Shown: positions 8,519 to 18,605, numbered from the stretch's first letter. The stretch: 57,214 nucleotides of DNA from Kocuria subflava (GCF_012163155.1 NZ_JAAVUN010000010.1:45375-102588), one strand, 5' to 3'. Made by a program: numbers and translations. Notes: generated from the sequence alone by a model not told the origin.

Positions 8519-9169
8519 TCAGGACTCCTGGTCCTTCATGGTTCCGCCGCCACCGGAGACACCGGATGCGTTCTGGGCAATGTGGTCAAAGAAGCCGTAC
8601 TCCAGGCCGCGCTCGGCTGTGAACCAGTTGTCGCGGTCGTTGTCTTCCAAGATCCTTTCAATGCTCTGACCGGTCTGCTCAGCCGTCAGCTCTGCCAGGC
8701 GCCGCTTCATGTCCATGATCAACTCGGCCTGGACACGAACGTCAGAGGCCGTACCACCCATGCCACCGGAGGGCTGGTGCATCAGGATGCGGGTGTTGGG
8801 CGTGGCGTAACGCTTGCCCGGGGTGCCGGAGGACAGCAGAAACTGCCCCATGGAGGCTGCCAGACCGGTGGCCACGGTCACCACGTCGTTGGGGATCAAC
8901 TGCATGGTGTCGTAGATCGCCATCCCGGCGGTCACGGAACCACCCGGAGAGTTGATGTAGAGGTAGATGTCCGCTTCCGGGTCCTCGGCGGAGAGCAGCA
9001 GCATCTGCGAGCAGATCAGGTTGGCGTTGCGGTCCTCCACCTGGGAGCCCAGCCAGATGATCCGCTCCTTGAGCAGACGGTTGTAGACATAGTCGTCCTG
9101 GCCGGCAATGGGCTGGCTGTCCATCCGCGGCTGTACGGAGGAGTGCTCCGGGGTCAACGGAGAGGTCAT
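8519..9169 (-). CDS. clpP1: ATP-dependent Clp protease proteolytic subunit ClpP1
   Basis: Second ClpP paralogue, 217 residues. The triad is S106 in GLAASMGQ, H131 in LMHQPSGG and D180 in [19 protein letters not shown] is intact. AGAGGGA 7 nt before ATG 9169 fixes the start; in-frame ATGs farther upstream lack a comparable site. It is the first clpP gene downstream of tig, but a strong hairpin at 9360-9406 separates them, so it probably has its own promoter in the 190-bp leader. The C-terminus has a short Gly-rich tail. ClpP1 and ClpP2 are expected to form a mixed tetradecamer driven by ClpX or ClpC. Confidence 0.94.
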   Translation of the reverse strand: MTSPLTPEHSSVQPRMDSQPIAGQDDYVYNRLLKERIIWLGSQVEDRNANLICSQMLLLSAEDPEADIYLYINSPGGSVTAGMAIYDTMQLIPNDVVTVATGLAASMGQFLLSSGTPGKRYATPNTRILMHQPSGGMGGTASDVRVQAELIMDMKRRLAELTAEQTGQSIERILEDNDRDNWFTAERGLEYGFFDHIAQNASGVSGGGGTMKDQES

Positions 9170-9359
9170 CAGTGCATCCCTCTTTCGCATGAGTTCACGG
9201 TCCCGGTTCTCACCGGGCCTACCTGCCGCCTGCCACCCCAAGGGGTACCTGCGCTCAGGTCTGGTCGGTCGCGTTCGAGCCTAGTTGACCGGCACGCACG
9301 GGGATCCGTTGCCCGCGCATTGTTCGCTGGCGGCGTGCCTCACCTCGGCCTGGACAGAC

Positions 9360-9406
9360 GACGACGCCCGCCGGGCAGGTTGGTCACCTACCCGGCGGGC
9401 GTCGTC
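9360..9406 (-). terminator. Terminator hairpin after tig
   Basis: Perfect 16-bp arms (GACGACGCCCGCCGGG and its complement) around a 15-nt loop, 40 bp beyond the tig stop and before clpP1. There is no T-run, as is common for actinobacterial terminators. Confidence 0.75.
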
Positions 9407-9445
9407 AATACGGTGTCGGTCAACCGTGGCGGCTCACCGCACGGC

Positions 9446-10786
9446 TCACTTCTCCTCGGATGCCTCGGCCTCAGCGGAGTCCTCGGCTGCATCCTCAGCA
9501 CCGGCCGGGGTCACGAAAGCGGACAGGTCCACCTTGTTGCCGTCGGTGTCCACAACCTCGGCCTGCTCCAGAACCTTGGCCAGGGCCTTACGACGTCGCA
9601 CCTCGCCAACCATCATTCCGGCCTGACCGGAACCATCCAGCATCTGGGCGAACTGGTTGGGGTCCATGCCGTACTGCTGGGAGGTGGAGATGATGTAGTC
9701 AATCAGCTCGGACTGCTCAACACCCAGTTCTTCCTTGTCCGCCACGGCATCCAGGATGACCTCGTTGCGGAAGGCGGACTTGGCGTTCTCCTCCACCTCG
9801 GAGCGGTGCTCGGGGGTGTCGTGATCGGCATCAGCGTTGGGGTTGTTGAAGTGCTGATCGATCTGTTCCTTGATGACGGACTCGGGCACCTCGACCTCAA
9901 CCAGTCCGACCAGCTGCTCCAGGACCTTGTCGCGGGCCTCAACACCCTGCTCCACCACCACGGAGTCGGCGGCCTGCTTCTTGAGGTCGCCGCGCAGTTC
10001 CTCGATGGTGTCGAATTCGGAGGCCAGCTGGGCAAAGTCGTCGTCGGCCTCGGGCAGCTCGCGCTCCTTGACGGCCGTGACCTTGACCTTGACGGTCGCC
10101 TCCTGACCGGAGTGCTCGCCACCGGCCAGCTTGGTCACGAAGGTGGCGTCCTCGTCAGCGGAGAGCCCGGTCACGGCCTCGTCCATGCCTTCCAGCATGG
10201 TGCCGGAGCCGACCTCGTAGGAGAGATCGTTGGCGGCGTCGACCTCTTCGTCGTCGATCAGGGCCTGCAGGTCCAGGGCGACGAAGTCACCTTCGGCAGC
10301 CGGGCGATCGATGGTCTTGAGGGTGCCAAAGCGGCTACGCAGCTCGTCCAGAGCCTTCTGCTCGTCCTCATCACCTGCGGTGCGGGCTTCCACCTCAACC
10401 TTGAGGCCCTTGTAGTCGGGAAGCTCGATCTCGGGGCGCACGGTGACCTCGATGACGGCCTTGGTGTCGGCCTCGCGGTCCTCAGCGGTGGGCTGCTGGG
10501 ACACTTCCAGCTGCGGCTGGGCGATCGGGGTGAGCTGGTGCTCGGCCAGGGCCTGCTGGAAGAAGGTGTCCATGGCCTCGTTCAGGGCGTTCTCCACCAC
10601 GAACTCGTAGCCAACACGCTGCTCGATCAGCTTGGCCGGGACCTTGCCTACACGGAAGCCGGGGACCTGGATCTGGTTGGCCAGGGACTTGTAGGTCCGG
10701 TCGATAAACGGCTTGAGGTCCGCGAACGGGATCTCCAGATCGATCTTTGCCTGGGTGGGGCTGACGTTTTCGACGGTGCTCTGCAC
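9446..10786 (-). CDS. tig: Trigger factor, ribosome-associated chaperone and prolyl isomerase
   Basis: 446-residue three-domain protein. The N-terminal ribosome-binding domain (about 1-150) contains the [17 protein letters not shown] signature (around 44-60) that contacts the exit tunnel. An FKBP-like PPIase domain (about 155-250) and a helical C-terminal chaperone domain follow, ending in a long acidic Ala/Glu tail. It folds nascent chains and can hand substrates to ClpXP. The clpP1-clpP2-clpX neighbours on the same strand are the usual context. The start is the ATG followed by [11 protein letters not shown], standard for actinobacterial Tig. Confidence 0.96.
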   Translation of the reverse strand: MQSTVENVSPTQAKIDLEIPFADLKPFIDRTYKSLANQIQVPGFRVGKVPAKLIEQRVGYEFVVENALNEAMDTFFQQALAEHQLTPIAQPQLEVSQQPTAEDREADTKAVIEVTVRPEIELPDYKGLKVEVEARTAGDEDEQKALDELRSRFGTLKTIDRPAAEGDFVALDLQALIDDEEVDAANDLSYEVGSGTMLEGMDEAVTGLSADEDATFVTKLAGGEHSGQEATVKVKVTAVKERELPEADDDFAQLASEFDTIEELRGDLKKQAADSVVVEQGVEARDKVLEQLVGLVEVEVPESVIKEQIDQHFNNPNADADHDTPEHRSEVEENAKSAFRNEVILDAVADKEELGVEQSELIDYIISTSQQYGMDPNQFAQMLDGSGQAGMMVGEVRRRKALAKVLEQAEVVDTDGNKVDLSAFVTPAGAEDAAEDSAEAEASEEK

Positions 10787-10943
10787 TGGCGCTGCGCTCC
10801 TGATAAGTGGGTGATGACAGGTCTCAGCCCGCGGCCCTCACACAGGCGCAGCCACTCAGCTGATCTGCTCGAGGTCACGGGCGCGGTACGCGACCGCCAC
10901 GGTCTGACACGTCCATTCGGTGCCTGACCTGCACGGTCGAACG

Positions 10944-11016
10944 TCGGGGTGACAGGACTCGAACCTGCGATCTCCTGCTCCCAAAGCAGGCGCGCTAGCC
11001 ACTGCGCTACACCCCG
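10944..11016 (-). tRNA. tRNA-Pro (anticodon UGG)
   Basis: Cloverleaf on the minus strand with a perfect acceptor CGGGGTG/CACCCCG, a T-arm GCAGG-TTCGAGT-CCTGT and an anticodon stem-loop CCTGC-TTTGGGA-GCAGG. It is 73 nt long. The 3' CCA is not encoded. Confidence 0.95.
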
Positions 11017-11285
11017 TGGGTGATCTGTGCTCCCGTCCGGCGGGCCGGACGGTCAACCGGACACCAGGTCCGGGCACAGACATCGCACGAGTCTAGCGCG
11101 CCCGGGACCGTACGCGAACTCCCGGCGATTCGGTGGTGTCCCTCCCCCACTCGATTGCGCGTGCCCGCCCTCCCACCCGCACTCGAGTTTGTCTACGACG
11201 CCGGACCTCGGGTACCGTTGCATCGCTCACTGGCACTCGCCTGGTGGCCGGGACAACCCGGCGGCCGGAATGGATTGCAGTGCGC

Positions 11286-11356
11286 GGGGATGTAGCTCAA
11301 TGGTAGAGCCCCAGTCTTCCAAACTGGCTACGCGGGTTCGATTCCCGTCATCCCCT
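11286..11356 (+). tRNA. tRNA-Gly (anticodon UCC)
   Basis: Cloverleaf with a perfect acceptor GGGGATG/CATCCCC, a D-arm GCTC/GAGC, an anticodon stem-loop CCAGT-CTTCCAA-ACTGG and T-loop TTCGATT. It is 71 nt long. The full CCA is not encoded (CCG follows the discriminator). Confidence 0.95.
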
Positions 11357-11367
11357 CCGAAGACGCC

Positions 11368-11402
11368 TGAGGCCCGGTCATCATGACCGGGCCTCAGTGC
11401 TT
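11368..11402 (+). terminator. Intrinsic terminator of tRNA-Gly
   Basis: TGAGGCCCGGTCAT pairs with ATGACCGGGCCTCA around a 1-nt centre, followed by GTGCTTT. It begins 12 bp after the tRNA. Confidence 0.75.
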
Positions 11403-11417
11403 TGCGCGGACCAACCC

Positions 11418-11487
11418 GTGAGATCACCACCAAATGATGAGATCACCGGCACCGGGGTGTCATCTCATCAACAGCCGGTGATCTCAC
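11418..11487. repeat. Nested inverted repeats with alternative pairings at a convergent junction
   Basis: GTGAGATCACC (11418-11428) pairs with GGTGATCTCAC (11477-11487), and TGATGAGAT (11435-11443) pairs with ATCTCATCA (11462-11470). GAGATCACC also occurs again at 11439-11447, so either copy can pair with the right arm. It lies between tRNA-Gly and the end of the glycosylase gene. Confidence 0.6.
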
Positions 11488-11514
11488 GCCAGCCGTGGGC
11501 ACCCATCCGGGTGG

Positions 11515-12444
11515 TCAGGTGCCAGGTGCCTGGCAGGTGGGACACCAGTACAGGGTGCGGCCCACCATTTCCGTGACCTCCACGGGAGTCTGGCAATGAC
11601 GGCACGGTTTGCCGGCCCGTTTGTAGACGTAATTGGCGTGCTCCGGCCACGCTCGCTCGTCCGGAATGCGTGGGCGATCCGCCTGGTCCGTGGTGACAAT
11701 GCGTCCCAGCCTGACGCCGATCTTCAACAGCTCCCGGTTCTCCGTCCACAGCCCACGCAGAACCTCCTCCCCCGCCTGGTTTCCAGGAAGGAAGGGATCA
11801 ACCTTTTGTCGGAAGAGGGATTCGGCCCGGTAGATGTTGCCGACTCCCGCAATCACCTGTTGTTCCATCAGCAACGCCGCAATCGGCCGTGCGGATCGAC
11901 CGGCTCGGGCCACGAACAACCCACCGGTTTCATCGGGGTCCAACGGGTCCGGCCCCAGCCGCTTCAACGCAGCGGCAGCCTCGGACACGGTTTCCACACG
12001 GCATTCCGTGGGACCCCGCAGATCCGCCCATCCGTGCTTCCCACGCAGACGCACGCGGATGGCACCGCGCGCGGCCTCGGGCACCACCCAACCGTGCTCA
12101 TCACGCGCACGCCCGTGGCCGTCATCTGCAGCAACCCGGTCAGCACGACGCCGCGGGTTGTCGGCCGTGGCCAAGGATTCGAACTGCTCGTCCCCGGCAA
12201 AAGTCCATTTCCCGTAGAGACCCAGGTGTGAACGCATGACCAGGACGTCGTCGTGGTTCTCCGGGGCGGCAAAGTGCATGTGCAGCTGCTTACCAAAGGC
12301 TTGGGCGAACACCAGGCGCCGCCCGTTGAGCAACAGTGCACCCCGGGAGAACCGCCCCTGCGGGCTGCTGACCTCCAAGAGCTGACCGCCAAAGACCGAG
12401 TTCATGCGCGCGGCCAGGCGGTGAATGGTGTGTCCTTCAGGCAC
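11515..12444 (-). CDS. Fpg/Nei-family DNA glycosylase (Nei2-like)
   Basis: 309-residue base-excision repair enzyme with AP-lyase activity. Its N-terminus MPEGHTIHR gives the catalytic Pro2 and Glu3; the MPEGHTI form is typical of actinobacterial Nei2/endonuclease VIII rather than MutM, which starts MPELPE. A helix-two-turn-helix motif lies at about 190-230, and a C-terminal zinc finger uses two CxxC pairs in GKPCRHCQTP and YWCPTCQ. It likely removes oxidised pyrimidines. Its start overlaps the rpiB end by 8 bp on the same strand, so the two are probably co-transcribed. Confidence 0.9.
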   Translation of the reverse strand: MPEGHTIHRLAARMNSVFGGQLLEVSSPQGRFSRGALLLNGRRLVFAQAFGKQLHMHFAAPENHDDVLVMRSHLGLYGKWTFAGDEQFESLATADNPRRRADRVAADDGHGRARDEHGWVVPEAARGAIRVRLRGKHGWADLRGPTECRVETVSEAAAALKRLGPDPLDPDETGGLFVARAGRSARPIAALLMEQQVIAGVGNIYRAESLFRQKVDPFLPGNQAGEEVLRGLWTENRELLKIGVRLGRIVTTDQADRPRIPDERAWPEHANYVYKRAGKPCRHCQTPVEVTEMVGRTLYWCPTCQAPGT

Positions 12445-12961
12445 CGGCTTCCGCGTCCCCGTACGGGCGGGCCGTCACATGTGAAAGGTGACCGGAGACG
12501 TCCCCGGTGGATTCGAATTCTTCGATCTGGTTGATGCGGCGCACGTGGCGGTCATCGCCGGGAAACTCCGTGGACAGAAAAGCGCGGACAATTTCCAGGC
12601 CCTCCTCCGGCGAATGCTGCCGACCGCCCAAGGCCACCACCTGTGCGTTGTTGTGCTCCCGCGCCAACTGCGCCGTGGAGATGTTCCAGGCCAGAGCAGC
12701 ACGGACGCCGCGGACCTTGTTGGCCGCCATCTGCTCACCGTTGCCGGAGCCACCCAGCACGATGCCCAGGGAGTCCAAGCCGTTGGCGCGATCCTCCATG
12801 ACCGCCTGAGCTGCGTGGATGCAGAAAGCCGGGTAGTCATCAACGGCCTCGTAGACCTGGGGACCGTGATCGATCATCTGGTAACCGTCGGCGGCCAGAT
12901 GCTCCACCAAGTACTGGGAGAGTTCCATTCCTGCGTGATCGGTGGCGATGTGGACGCGCAT
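12437..12961 (-). CDS. rpiB: Ribose-5-phosphate isomerase B-type sugar isomerase
   Basis: 174-residue LacAB/RpiB-fold enzyme interconverting ribose 5-phosphate and ribulose 5-phosphate. The N-terminus MRVHIATDHAG is canonical. The phosphate/catalytic loop reads GSGNGE (71-76), placing E76 where E. coli RpiB has its catalytic cysteine; this is the variant seen in Mycobacterium tuberculosis RpiB. AAGGAG 9 nt before ATG 12961 supports this start over the longer frame. It overlaps the Nei2 gene downstream. A related allose- or galactose-phosphate isomerase activity cannot be excluded. Confidence 0.88.
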   Translation of the reverse strand: MRVHIATDHAGMELSQYLVEHLAADGYQMIDHGPQVYEAVDDYPAFCIHAAQAVMEDRANGLDSLGIVLGGSGNGEQMAANKVRGVRAALAWNISTAQLAREHNNAQVVALGGRQHSPEEGLEIVRAFLSTEFPGDDRHVRRINQIEEFESTGDVSGHLSHVTARPYGDAEAGA

Positions 12962-13136
12962 TCGCGCAACTCCTTCACGGTCGGGCGGCACCCGGCTGAA
13001 ACCTGGGCACCTGCCAGCCTAAACCAGCGGGCTCGACCAGAACGTGACGCATGGCATCATGGGGCGAAACCCCTGCACGTCTTCCCCTCGTCAGGAAGCG
13101 CAACACCTGCGTTTCCGTTGAAAGGACTGCACCACA

Positions 13137-15695
13137 GTGCCCGGAAAGAACCTCACCCGTCAGGAGGCCGCCGAACGCGCGCAGCTCCTGGAAGTCGACT
13201 CTTATGACGTCGTTCTGGACCTCACCACCGGGGACAGCACGTTTCACACGACGACGACGGTGAAGTTCAAGGCCAAACCTGGTGCCTCCACGTTCATTGA
13301 TGCCTTCACGGCCTCGGTCAACTCGATCCAACTCAACGGGCGTGACCTGGACCCGGCCGAAGTGGCGGACGGCGTACGCATTCAGCTGCCTGAGCTGGCG
13401 GCCCACAATGAGCTGACGGTGGATGCGCAGATGTTCTACACCAACACGGGTGAAGGTCTGCACCGCTTTGTGGATCCCGTGGACGGTGAGGTCTACCTGT
13501 ACTCACAGTTCGAGGTGGCTGACACCCGACGCATGTTCCCGGTGTTCGAGCAGCCGGATCTGAAGTCGCGCTTCACGTTCACCGTGACGGCTCCGGAGCA
13601 CTGGCAGGTGGTGTCCAACCAGCCCACTCCTGAACCCACCGCCGCCGGTGAGGGTAGCGCCACCTGGGCTTTTGGTGCCACGCCCCTGCTACCGCCCTAC
13701 ATCACTGCCCTGGTGGCCGGGCCGTATGCAGCGGTCCGGGACCAGCTGACCTCAACGGATGGGCGCACCATTGCCCTGGGTGTGTTCGCGCGGCAGTCCC
13801 TGATGGAGCACGTGGACTCGGAGGAGATCTTTGAGATCACCAAACGGGGTTTTGAATTCTACGAATCCCAGTTCGACTCGCCTTATCCGTTTGAGAAGTA
13901 CGACCAACTTTTTGTGCCCCAGTTCAATGCCGGGGCCATGGAGAACGCCGGGTGTGTGACGTTCGTGGAGGCCTATGTGTTCCGGTCCCGGCCCACGCAG
14001 GCGCGGGTGGAACGCCGAGCCACCACCATCCTTCACGAGCTGGCGCACATGTGGTTCGGCAATCTGGTGACCATGCGTTGGTGGAACGATCTCTGGCTCA
14101 ACGAGTCCTTTGCCGAGTACGCCTCCACCCTGGCCCAGGCGCAAGCCACCCGGTACACGAATGCCTGGACCACCTTTGCCGCCATGGAGAAGTCCTGGGC
14201 CTTTGAGCAGGATCAACTGCCCACCACCCACCCGGTCAAGGCCGAGATCAACGATCTCGAAGACGTCCTGGTCAACTTTGACGGCATCACCTACGCCAAG
14301 GGCGCCTCTGTGCTCAAGCAACTGGTGGCGTGGGTGGGCCAGGAACAGTTCATGGCCGGTTTGCGCACGTACTTCACCCAGTACGGATGGGCCAACGCGG
14401 AGCTCTCTGATCTGATGGCCGAGCTGGAAGCGGCCTCCGGACGCGACCTCAAGGACTGGACCGCGCGCTGGCTGGAGACCGCCGGGGTCAACACCCTCAG
14501 CCCGGACTGCGTGCGCAATGACGACAACATCATCACCTCCTTTGCCATCGAACAGACCGCAACGGAGGACTACCCCACGCTGCGCCCGCACCGGCTGGCC
14601 ATCGGGTTCTACGACGTCGACGACGCCACGGGCCAACTGATCCGCAACCACCGGGTGGAGATCGACGTGGACGGCCCCCGCACCGAGGTCCCAGAACTCA
14701 TTGGCCTTGAAGCTCCGGATCTGGTGCTGGTCAACGACGACGACCTCGCCTACACCAAGATCCGCCTGGACGAGTATTCGCAGGACACCGCCACGGAGCA
14801 CCTCAAGGACTTTGCAGAATCCCTCCCCCGCGCACTGGTGTGGCAGGCCGCTTGGGACGGTGTTCACGACGCCGCCGCCCCGGCTCGCGGATACGTCCAG
14901 ACGGTGTTGAACAACGTCGGTGCCGAGACTGACTCCACCACCGTGCTGGTCCAGCTGCGCCAGTTGGACACCGTTCTGGACTCTTACATCGCAGCGGAAG
15001 ACCGGGAGGCGATCGACGTCGACGCCGCTGAGCGACTGTGGCACCTGGCCCAGGCTGCTGAACCAGGATCGGACAACCAACTGCAGTTCGTCCGCGCCTA
15101 TGCCCGCCGGGCCCGTACAGCGGAACAATTGGAACGTGTGGACGGGTTGGACTCCGGCGAGCTGCTACTGGACGGTCTGGAGATTGACACTGACCTCCGG
15201 TGGGCCCTGTTGATCTCGCTGGCCGCCGGCGGGCGGGTTGACTCTGCTGGAGTGGAAGCCGCCTTGGAGCGGGACAACACGGAGCACGGTGCCATTGCGG
15301 CCTCCCAGGCGCGTGCTGCCATTCCCACCGCAGAGGCCAAGGCCGCTGTGTGGCACGCCGTGATGGAGGAAGGCTCCATGCCCAACTCCTTGCAGGAAGC
15401 CGCCATTGCCGGTTTCCAGCAGGCACCGGATGATGACCTGCTGGCCCCGTACGCCGAGCGGTACTTCCAGGCCGTCACGGGCATCTACCGCGAGCGCTCT
15501 CATGAGATCGCCGAACAGATTGCCGTGGGCATGTTCCCCCGCCATCCGGTGCAGGCCACTGTGGATGCCGCCGATGAGTTCTTGGCTCAGCTGCCGGGCG
15601 ATCTCAACGGTCTACGGCGCTTGGTGTTGGAGGGTCGGGACCGTGTGGCCCGCGCTGTGGCGGCACAGGCCGTGGATGCGAAGGCGCAGGCATGA
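13137..15695 (+). CDS. pepN: Aminopeptidase N, M1-family zinc metallopeptidase
   Basis: 852-residue actinobacterial-size PepN that removes N-terminal residues from peptides in the cytosol. The GAMEN exopeptidase motif, HELAH (H300, E301, H304) and the downstream glutamate in NESFAEY (about E323) form the substrate and zinc sites. The C-terminal half is the helical ERAP1-like domain. Translation starts at GTG 13137 with AAAGGA about 10 nt upstream. The stop overlaps the globin start by 4 bp (ATGA), so the two are translationally coupled. It is divergent from rpiB across a 175-bp gap. Confidence 0.95.
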   Translation: MPGKNLTRQEAAERAQLLEVDSYDVVLDLTTGDSTFHTTTTVKFKAKPGASTFIDAFTASVNSIQLNGRDLDPAEVADGVRIQLPELAAHNELTVDAQMFYTNTGEGLHRFVDPVDGEVYLYSQFEVADTRRMFPVFEQPDLKSRFTFTVTAPEHWQVVSNQPTPEPTAAGEGSATWAFGATPLLPPYITALVAGPYAAVRDQLTSTDGRTIALGVFARQSLMEHVDSEEIFEITKRGFEFYESQFDSPYPFEKYDQLFVPQFNAGAMENAGCVTFVEAYVFRSRPTQARVERRATTILHELAHMWFGNLVTMRWWNDLWLNESFAEYASTLAQAQATRYTNAWTTFAAMEKSWAFEQDQLPTTHPVKAEINDLEDVLVNFDGITYAKGASVLKQLVAWVGQEQFMAGLRTYFTQYGWANAELSDLMAELEAASGRDLKDWTARWLETAGVNTLSPDCVRNDDNIITSFAIEQTATEDYPTLRPHRLAIGFYDVDDATGQLIRNHRVEIDVDGPRTEVPELIGLEAPDLVLVNDDDLAYTKIRLDEYSQDTATEHLKDFAESLPRALVWQAAWDGVHDAAAPARGYVQTVLNNVGAETDSTTVLVQLRQLDTVLDSYIAAEDREAIDVDAAERLWHLAQAAEPGSDNQLQFVRAYARRARTAEQLERVDGLDSGELLLDGLEIDTDLRWALLISLAAGGRVDSAGVEAALERDNTEHGAIAASQARAAIPTAEAKAAVWHAVMEEGSMPNSLQEAAIAGFQQAPDDDLLAPYAERYFQAVTGIYRERSHEIAEQIAVGMFPRHPVQATVDAADEFLAQLPGDLNGLRRLVLEGRDRVARAVAAQAVDAKAQA

Positions 15696-16333
15696 GCCAG
15701 GATTCTGCTCCGGTTCAGGGTGGCGATCCGGTTCAGGGTGGCGATCCGGTTCAGGGTGGCGATCCGGTTCAGGGTGGCGATCCGGCTGAAAACCACGCGG
15801 TCCAGGCAGCGCCTGACGCCACAGCGGCAACCAGCCCGGAGGCGGCCGCAGCTCCCAGCACGCCGTTGATTCCTGTGGGGCGCCCGCTATCCGCCATGCG
15901 TCGGCCCATGAAGCAAGTGGGCGACAACCGGGATTCGGCTGAGTCATCCGGTGGGGCCTCTGTCTCGTTCTATGACCAGATCGGCGGGCACCAGACCTTT
16001 TCCAAGCTGGTGCACGAGTTCTACAAGGGTGTGGCCGCAGACCCCGAGTTCCGTGCCATGTACCCGGAGCAGGACCTGGAACCGGCGGAACGGCGCCTGC
16101 GGATGTTCCTGGAACAGTACTGGGGTGGACCCACCACGTATTCGGAGGAGCGGGGGCACCCACGCTTGAGGATGCGCCATGTGCCGTTCCGGATCGACTC
16201 CCACGCCCGGGACACGTGGCTCAAGCACATGCGCGCGGCGGTGGACACCTTGGAGCTGTCTCCGCTTCATGAAGGCACTCTCTGGGACTACCTGGAACGC
16301 GCAGCCCACTCGTTGGTCAACGCTCCGGGCTGA
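15692..16333 (+). CDS. Group II truncated hemoglobin with repetitive N-terminal extension
   Basis: 213 residues; the globin fold occupies about 88-210 ([16 protein letters not shown] onward) and resembles actinobacterial GlbO, proposed to bind O2 and relieve nitrosative or oxidative stress. The conserved tryptophan-rich C-terminal half and H in RMRHVPF are consistent with a group II 2/2 globin. The first 85 residues are an added, likely disordered segment. It includes four perfect PVQGGD-type hexapeptides encoded by an 18-bp tandem repeat. The ATG overlaps the pepN stop. The pepN-globin pair is conserved in Micrococcaceae-like genomes; the repeat extension is not expected for the family. Confidence 0.88.
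   Translation: MSQDSAPVQGGDPVQGGDPVQGGDPVQGGDPAENHAVQAAPDATAATSPEAAAAPSTPLIPVGRPLSAMRRPMKQVGDNRDSAESSGGASVSFYDQIGGHQTFSKLVHEFYKGVAADPEFRAMYPEQDLEPAERRLRMFLEQYWGGPTTYSEERGHPRLRMRHVPFRIDSHARDTWLKHMRAAVDTLELSPLHEGTLWDYLERAAHSLVNAPG
15710..15781 (+). repeat. 18-bp tandem repeat, four perfect copies
   Basis: Unit CCGGTTCAGGGTGGCGAT repeats at 15710, 15728, 15746 and 15764, with a degenerate fifth start after it. It encodes PVQGGD-type repeats in the globin N-terminus and keeps frame, so copy number could vary without breaking the gene. Confidence 0.95.
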
Positions 16334-16351
16334 CCCTCACATCCGCCCAGC

Positions 16352-16397
16352 AGCGACGTGTGCCGCCCATCAAAGCTGATGGGCGTCACACGTCGCT
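16352..16397. terminator. Convergent-junction palindrome, GCCCATCA-core family
   Basis: 21-bp arms (one mismatch) around a 4-nt loop, with inner core CGCCCATCA/TGATGGGCG shared with palindromes at 18606, 21085 and 48142. It lies between the globin gene and the oppositely oriented unknown gene and probably terminates both. Confidence 0.7.
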
Positions 16398-16454
16398 TCG
16401 CGGCCCCTACGTTGGGGACCGAACCGTTGGGGACCCAACCGTTGCAGGTGGCTC

Positions 16455-17135
16455 TCAGCTGCGGGTCAGGACGAATCCCCCGGGGCAGGAGAGCCTGCTC
16501 CAGGATCCGTTGACGGCAACGGCCACCTGGGAGTCGTCATCCGAGCGCAGGAATCCCAACGCCCAGGCCGCAAACGCTGCACCGTCCGGGACCGTGCACA
16601 GGCTGTTGCCGTTGTTCTCACTCAGCTGCCCCCACTCGGAGACCCGACTCCACACGGCTGAGCGCACGCGCTGCACCATCTCCTTGCCCGAATCGGTGGG
16701 AACGGTCTGGGCCACTTCTTCCGTGCCGGCCTTGGCCGTGAGCACCAGGTCTTGGGCGTGAATCATGCCTGCAGGCTCCCAGCCTGACAACGACGGGGAG
16801 ATCCCGGCCCAGGATGCTTGATCGTCATAAGGAGGCAGGCGAAGCACGGCGTCGTCGGCCCCTTGGAACCGCGGCATGCGGTCCAGAACGGACCCCACGT
16901 TCACCACGGCATCCAAAGTGGACGGCTCCCCCAGTCCAGCCGTGCGCAGGCCCAGGACCGTGGGGGTGGAGTCCAACAAACCGGCACGGGTCAGCACACA
17001 GGTCCAGATCCCCACCGCACCGCCCACGCCTTGGAAGCGGACGGCGGCGTCGTCGTTGATGGTGCGAGCCCGGGTCAGGTACGTACGGACGTCCTCCACG
17101 GACGTGGGGTCCACAAGTTGGAACGAACGCCCCAT
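16455..17135 (-). CDS. Conserved hypothetical actinobacterial protein
   Basis: 226-residue protein with no family I can name. It appears soluble: there is no signal peptide or long hydrophobic segment. The N-terminal half is rich in short beta-like stretches, and it carries three cysteines (in IWTCVL, NSLCTV and RLSCPGG). Codon use matches the neighbours, so it is a genuine chromosomal gene. Its start lies 1 bp after the stop of the 4HBT thioesterase gene on the same strand, indicating an operon with that enzyme, but this does not reveal a function. Confidence 0.7.
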   Translation of the reverse strand: MGRSFQLVDPTSVEDVRTYLTRARTINDDAAVRFQGVGGAVGIWTCVLTRAGLLDSTPTVLGLRTAGLGEPSTLDAVVNVGSVLDRMPRFQGADDAVLRLPPYDDQASWAGISPSLSGWEPAGMIHAQDLVLTAKAGTEEVAQTVPTDSGKEMVQRVRSAVWSRVSEWGQLSENNGNSLCTVPDGAAFAAWALGFLRSDDDSQVAVAVNGSWSRLSCPGGFVLTRS

Positions 17136-17136
17136 G

Positions 17137-17619
17137 TCAGTGGGCCTGCGGGTGCTCGGGACGACGACGGAAGTGCACCGGCTGCGCCGAATACGCCTTC
17201 AGGAAGGTGATCTGTTCCTGGCTCAGGGCCTCCGGACGTCCTGACTCACGGCCGATCTGGACGGTGGTGGACTGGGCCATGGCAAAGATGGTTCCGCCGT
17301 CGTGATCCTGGAGATGGTAGTTGAGCACGTAGGAGGATCCACCGATGTTGGACACCCAGATCTTCACCTCAATCGGCTCTAAGCGGTAGTGCAACTGCGC
17401 GGTGTACTCCACCTCCTGGCGTCCCACCACGGTCAGGCGCTGGCCCGTGAGCTTGCGGAACGAGGTACCTTCCGGGATGCCCTCCAGGCCGTGGATGGGC
17501 ATTTCGCTCAGACGAACACGGGCATCCTCCAGGTACTGAAGTTGAACCACGTTGTTGGCGTGGCCGTAGGAGTCGATGTCACTGAAGCGCATGTGAATGG
17601 GGACGCTGAGGGAAGTCAT
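17137..17619 (-). CDS. 4HBT-family acyl-CoA thioesterase
   Basis: About 160-residue hotdog-fold protein. RFSDIDSYGHANN carries the Asp typical of YbgC/4-hydroxybenzoyl-CoA thioesterases (D-x-x-GHxNN), and the following LEDAR helix fits the fold. It hydrolyses acyl-CoA thioesters of unknown chain length. I chose ATG 17619 because the homologous region begins there; an ATG at 17628 is equally plausible and neither has a clear Shine-Dalgarno. It is divergent from the tesB-type gene, with only about 53 bp between starts, so two thioesterases share one promoter region. Confidence 0.82.
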   Translation of the reverse strand: MTSLSVPIHMRFSDIDSYGHANNVVQLQYLEDARVRLSEMPIHGLEGIPEGTSFRKLTGQRLTVVGRQEVEYTAQLHYRLEPIEVKIWVSNIGGSSYVLNYHLQDHDGGTIFAMAQSTTVQIGRESGRPEALSQEQITFLKAYSAQPVHFRRRPEHPQAH

Positions 17620-17672
17620 GGGAACCATGGAAACACACGGGGCCCACCCTTGAGCCCCGTAAAGTAACGGCC

Positions 17673-18578
17673 ATGACCTCTCAGCAGAATCCGGGCACGG
17701 AGCATGACCCCACACAAGCCTTGATCCACATGCTCAATGTGAGCGAACGAGGCGGGATTCGGACGTTGGAAGACATTTTTGTGGGGCAAACCATCTCCTC
17801 CCCACGCGGATCCGTGTACGGCGGGCAGGTCATGGCACAGTCCGTTCGCGCGGCCATGGCCACCGTGGATGAGGAGCGCACCATCCACTCCATGCACTGC
17901 TACTTCCTGCGGGCAGGCAACATCCACGAACCCATCACCTTTGGCGTGGAACGCATGCGCGACGGCAGGTCATTCTCCACTCGACGGGTGCACGCCTATC
18001 AGTTCGGCGCTCCCATTCTGTCCGGGATCTTCTCCTTCCAGACGGAATCCTGCGGCTTGGACCACCAGGACGAGTGCCCCAAGAACATGCCGGATCCGGA
18101 GGACCTGCCCACGGCCGATGACCTGTTGGGGCATCTGGATCTGCCGCAGGCAAGGGCTATTGCCAAGGAGCGCCCGTTCGACATCCGCTACATCACGCCC
18201 GCCATTTATCTGAGCCCGGCTGAGCACCAGGAACCGTTCAACGCGGTGTGGGTACGCACCCACAAGCGTCTGCCGGATGATCCGCGGCTTCACCAAGCCG
18301 CCCTGGCCTACGTGTCCGACTACGTGATGCTGGAACCGGCCCTTCGGCGCCACGGGAAGTCCTGGATCGAACCCGGCATGGCCATTGCCTCCCTGGATCA
18401 CGCCATGTGGTGGCACCGGCCGGCCCGCGCGGATGAATGGTTGCTCTACGTCCAGGCATCACCGTCTGCTTCTGGTGCCAGGGCCCTGGGAGAAGGCCGG
18501 ATGTTCGACCGTGACGGTCATCTGGTGGCCACCACCATGCAGGAGGGCATGCTCCGCTTCCCGGAGTTCCGCGACTGA
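17673..18578 (+). CDS. tesB: Acyl-CoA thioesterase II
   Basis: 301-residue double-hotdog TesB enzyme hydrolysing medium and long acyl-CoA. The GSVYGGQVMAQS segment near residues 48-59 and the C-terminal SLDHAMWWH and YVQASPSASGARALGEG segments are family signatures and contain the Asp/Thr/Gln-type catalytic positions. Length is typical. It is divergent from the 4HBT gene; downstream lies a long palindrome (18606-18664) shared with the mmuM-ettA junction. There is no obvious signal peptide, so it is cytosolic. Confidence 0.92.
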   Translation: MTSQQNPGTEHDPTQALIHMLNVSERGGIRTLEDIFVGQTISSPRGSVYGGQVMAQSVRAAMATVDEERTIHSMHCYFLRAGNIHEPITFGVERMRDGRSFSTRRVHAYQFGAPILSGIFSFQTESCGLDHQDECPKNMPDPEDLPTADDLLGHLDLPQARAIAKERPFDIRYITPAIYLSPAEHQEPFNAVWVRTHKRLPDDPRLHQAALAYVSDYVMLEPALRRHGKSWIEPGMAIASLDHAMWWHRPARADEWLLYVQASPSASGARALGEGRMFDRDGHLVATTMQEGMLRFPEFRD

Positions 18579-18605
18579 GGTCGCCTGAACCTCGCCTGAG
18601 ACACG

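Noticed and set aside
8390-10927. 845-codon plus-strand frame over clpP1 and tig
   Set aside because: Antisense shadow of two well-recognised genes; low-complexity Gly/Leu/His translation.
15710-15781. CRISPR-like repeat array
   Set aside because: Units are contiguous with no spacers and lie in a coding frame.
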